Part shown: positions 6,688-7,912 of the stretch, piece after piece
Position numbering within the stretch: the first letter of the stretch is position 1
How the letters are laid out: each line of letters starts with the position of its first letter
NCBI GenBank assembly: GCA_005883865.1
Contig: VBAO01000193.1
Span: forward strand, 1 to 7,912
DNA: 7,912 nucleotides
From: Candidatus Segetimicrobium genomatis
Lineage (GTDB): Bacteria; Sysuimicrobiota; Sysuimicrobiia; Sysuimicrobiales; Segetimicrobiaceae
Direction of reading: 5' to 3'
The notes under the pieces: model-generated
Database searches by the model: none
What the model was told of the DNA's origin: nothing
What the model saw: only the letters and a program-made list of their open reading frames with translations
Position numbers and translations under genes: made by a program

Positions 6688-7581
6688 TCACACATTGAAG
6701 GATCGCTGTATCCTTACAAACCTGCTTAAAACCCTCAAGCCCCAGGAATACAGTCCGAGTTTCAGCATGAGCAGCGTGGTCAGGCGCTGCATGTACGGGG
6801 ATGGCTTCTTTCGTTGCCCGACGTCAAATATGTTTGCGTCCGGCGCTTTTGTCAGCAGCTTGGCTACGTACGAAAAACTCGAGCTCGTATCAATGACAAG
6901 GTAATCACATTCTGCAAGCAAATATAAATCTACGAGCGCTTCAATGCCGCTCTCGATTGGGTCCGGGCAGTTTCGATTTTCGTGTATAGCCAATCCGGGT
7001 GTTGATGAATACCAGTGAGGGGTGAAAATGACGCCAGGATAGCTCGCCTCAAACATATTTTTGATTTGTAAATTGTCTGTTGAAAGGAAGATTAGCAGAT
7101 CGGGCTCACGTTTCAACAGGGTGTTCAGCTTCTTGAGGATGGTCCAAAGACGGGACCGATAGTCTGTGTAACGAACGTGCACGCCGACGGTCTTCTTGGT
7201 GAAGCAAGTGCCTCTGAATTGATCCACTCGTTTCCGGATGTCCGGATGAAGGATTAAGTCTTCCCGGAGTAACTTGCTCAATATAGCTCCGCTACTCGCC
7301 GCAGCAAATTCCTTGAATGCCTCTTTGAAATGGCCCCTGAGCAGGTCCACTTTGTCACTGTATGTCCACATCACGACGACATCTTCTCGATAATCTAATT
7401 TCGTCAAATCAATTGAGAATTTCCGCCAAGTCTGCGAATCAAACACATCGCCGTAATGCGCTCTCATGTGCACAGCAGACCGATGCAGGTGACCACGCCA
7501 GATGCCAGGGCTTACCGAATCTGTCGTCGGGATTTCGTCTGTTGAGGTACATGCCGAACACTTAAAGAAACGATGAAACAC
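6688..7581 (-). CDS. NodZ/GT23-like fucosyltransferase, probably 5'-truncated
   Basis: The longest start-to-stop frame begins at GTG 7581 and gives 297 residues. Residues 132-141 carry VGVHVRYTDY, which contains the HxRxxD-like motif that binds the GDP-sugar in α1,6-fucosyltransferases (NodZ, FUT8; GT23 and related GT65/68). LLIFLSTDN, YPGVIF and ESGIEALVDLYLLAECDYLV then follow, with DTSSSFSYVAKLL after that. All match the C-terminal nucleotide-binding domain of NodZ-type enzymes. These transfer fucose from GDP-fucose to a glycan or Nod-factor-like acceptor. The GTG start has no ribosome site, and family-like sequence continues upstream in the same frame (separate entry), so 7581 is unlikely to be the ancestral start. 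The gene is clearly AT-richer than the operon to its left, suggesting transfer. No sugar-nucleotide or polysaccharide gene is visible beside it. The core motif is intact, but N-terminal loss makes function doubtful. Confidence 0.72.
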   Translation of the reverse strand: MFHRFFKCSACTSTDEIPTTDSVSPGIWRGHLHRSAVHMRAHYGDVFDSQTWRKFSIDLTKLDYREDVVVMWTYSDKVDLLRGHFKEAFKEFAAASSGAILSKLLREDLILHPDIRKRVDQFRGTCFTKKTVGVHVRYTDYRSRLWTILKKLNTLLKREPDLLIFLSTDNLQIKNMFEASYPGVIFTPHWYSSTPGLAIHENRNCPDPIESGIEALVDLYLLAECDYLVIDTSSSFSYVAKLLTKAPDANIFDVGQRKKPSPYMQRLTTLLMLKLGLYSWGLRVLSRFVRIQRSFNV

Positions 7582-7716
7582 GTTAGACCCATCATTAGAA
7601 TAACAATGATCGCTCCAGTCAATAAGTAACCTGCGCCCTGAGAAACGTGCGTATAGTCTTCGTGCATAGATTTGTCAGCCCTTGGGTCTCCGGCCAAATA
7701 TGATGAGTGCGCTCAA
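7582..7716 (-). pseudogene. Detached N-terminal coding segment of the NodZ-like gene, interrupted by TGA
   Basis: Directly upstream of GTG 7581 the same frame reads 31 more residues, YARRLYARFSGRRLLIDWSD followed by HCYSNDGSN, with no possible ATG, GTG, TTG or CTG start. YA-x-x-x-GR-x-L-x-IDW is the conserved N-terminal signature of NodZ-like fucosyltransferases. It is bounded by TGA at 7675-7677. Beyond that stop the frame gives LSALIIFGRRPKG (from TTG 7716). This resembles the first β-strand and the 'RRR-x-G' loop that precede the signature in NodZ, though the spacing is about five residues too short. The simplest reading is a small indel or nonsense change that split the gene. A sequencing error at the TGA could look the same. 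Confidence 0.55.
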
Positions 7717-7912
7717 GACGGCGGAATCGTCATCTGCGCTGTGCGCCCCTCAAGCCCCCTGGATCCACGGCAAACGTTGATGTCGTGGCCAGCGCCCGTT
7801 CGCAGAAGAGCAGGGCCGCCTCATATTGAGGATATGCAGTTTCTATCATCTGTATCTAAAGGGTATGAGGAGCCCCGGACGGGAGGAAATTCTCAAAACC
7901 AAGTTTCACCAT
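7717..7912. other. Right-edge stretch with no supported gene
   Basis: I see no convincing coding frame, RNA or insertion-sequence end here. Two short plus-strand frames (ATG 7834 and ATG 7865) are open at the window edge, and a short minus-strand frame enters from the edge and stops after 18 codons. None has a recognisable motif or a well-spaced ribosome site. Confidence 0.4.

Noticed and set aside
6458..6904. Plus-strand open frame across the tRNA remnant (148 codons)
   Set aside because: Part of it is simply the tRNA T-arm read as protein, and the rest is antisense to the fucosyltransferase gene.
7512..7697. Minus-strand 61-codon frame with a hydrophobic run that looks like a membrane helix
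   Set aside because: It overlaps the NodZ-like coding segment in another frame, and that frame carries conserved family residues. The hydrophobic run is coincidental.
7834..7912. Plus-strand frames starting at ATG 7834 or 7865 that stay open to the edge
   Set aside because: Too short, no recognisable motif, and the purine stretches sit too close to the ATGs to act as ordinary ribosome sites.

Overview
The window suggests a GC-rich environmental bacterium. Roughly the first 6.4 kb is GC-rich, with strong third-position G/C bias, GTG/TTG starts and tight gene packing. I cannot name the lineage: a soil or sediment proteobacterium or an uncultured phylum such as Rokubacteria would both fit. From about 6.67 kb onward the composition becomes visibly more AT-rich.

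Bases 1-6379 hold one minus-strand gene train, read from high to low coordinates. It encodes a periplasmic oligopeptide/solute-binding protein (family 5 SBP), a DppB-type permease, a DppC-type permease, a short remnant of an enolase-superfamily (mandelate racemase/muconate lactonizing) gene, an MmgE/PrpD-family protein, a PLP-dependent D-cysteine desulfhydrase/ACC-deaminase-family enzyme, and the first 53 codons of an RraA-family protein that runs off the left edge. Stops and starts overlap or lie within about 60 bases of each other, so this looks like one operon. It appears to import and break down an unknown small, probably carboxylated or amino-acid-like, solute. No transporter ATPase gene is visible in the window.

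The most unusual point in the operon is the 3' end of dppC. The permease frame runs without a stop into a 71-residue segment that joins the first ~14 residues of an enolase-superfamily protein directly to its last ~55. About 300 residues of the middle are absent. This is either a real internal deletion that produced a permease with an enolase tail, or an assembly error.

Bases 6380-6687 hold the operon leader, including an 11-bp tandem repeat just upstream of the dppA ribosome site, and then a tRNA-Gly-like 3' remnant ending in CCA at 6668. The remnant has no 5' half and sits at the composition change, as expected of a tRNA-associated integration scar. Right of it, on the minus strand, lies an AT-richer NodZ/GT23-like fucosyltransferase gene. 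Its recognisable coding sequence continues upstream past its first usable start codon to an in-frame TGA, so it is probably decayed. The last ~200 bases hold nothing I can support.
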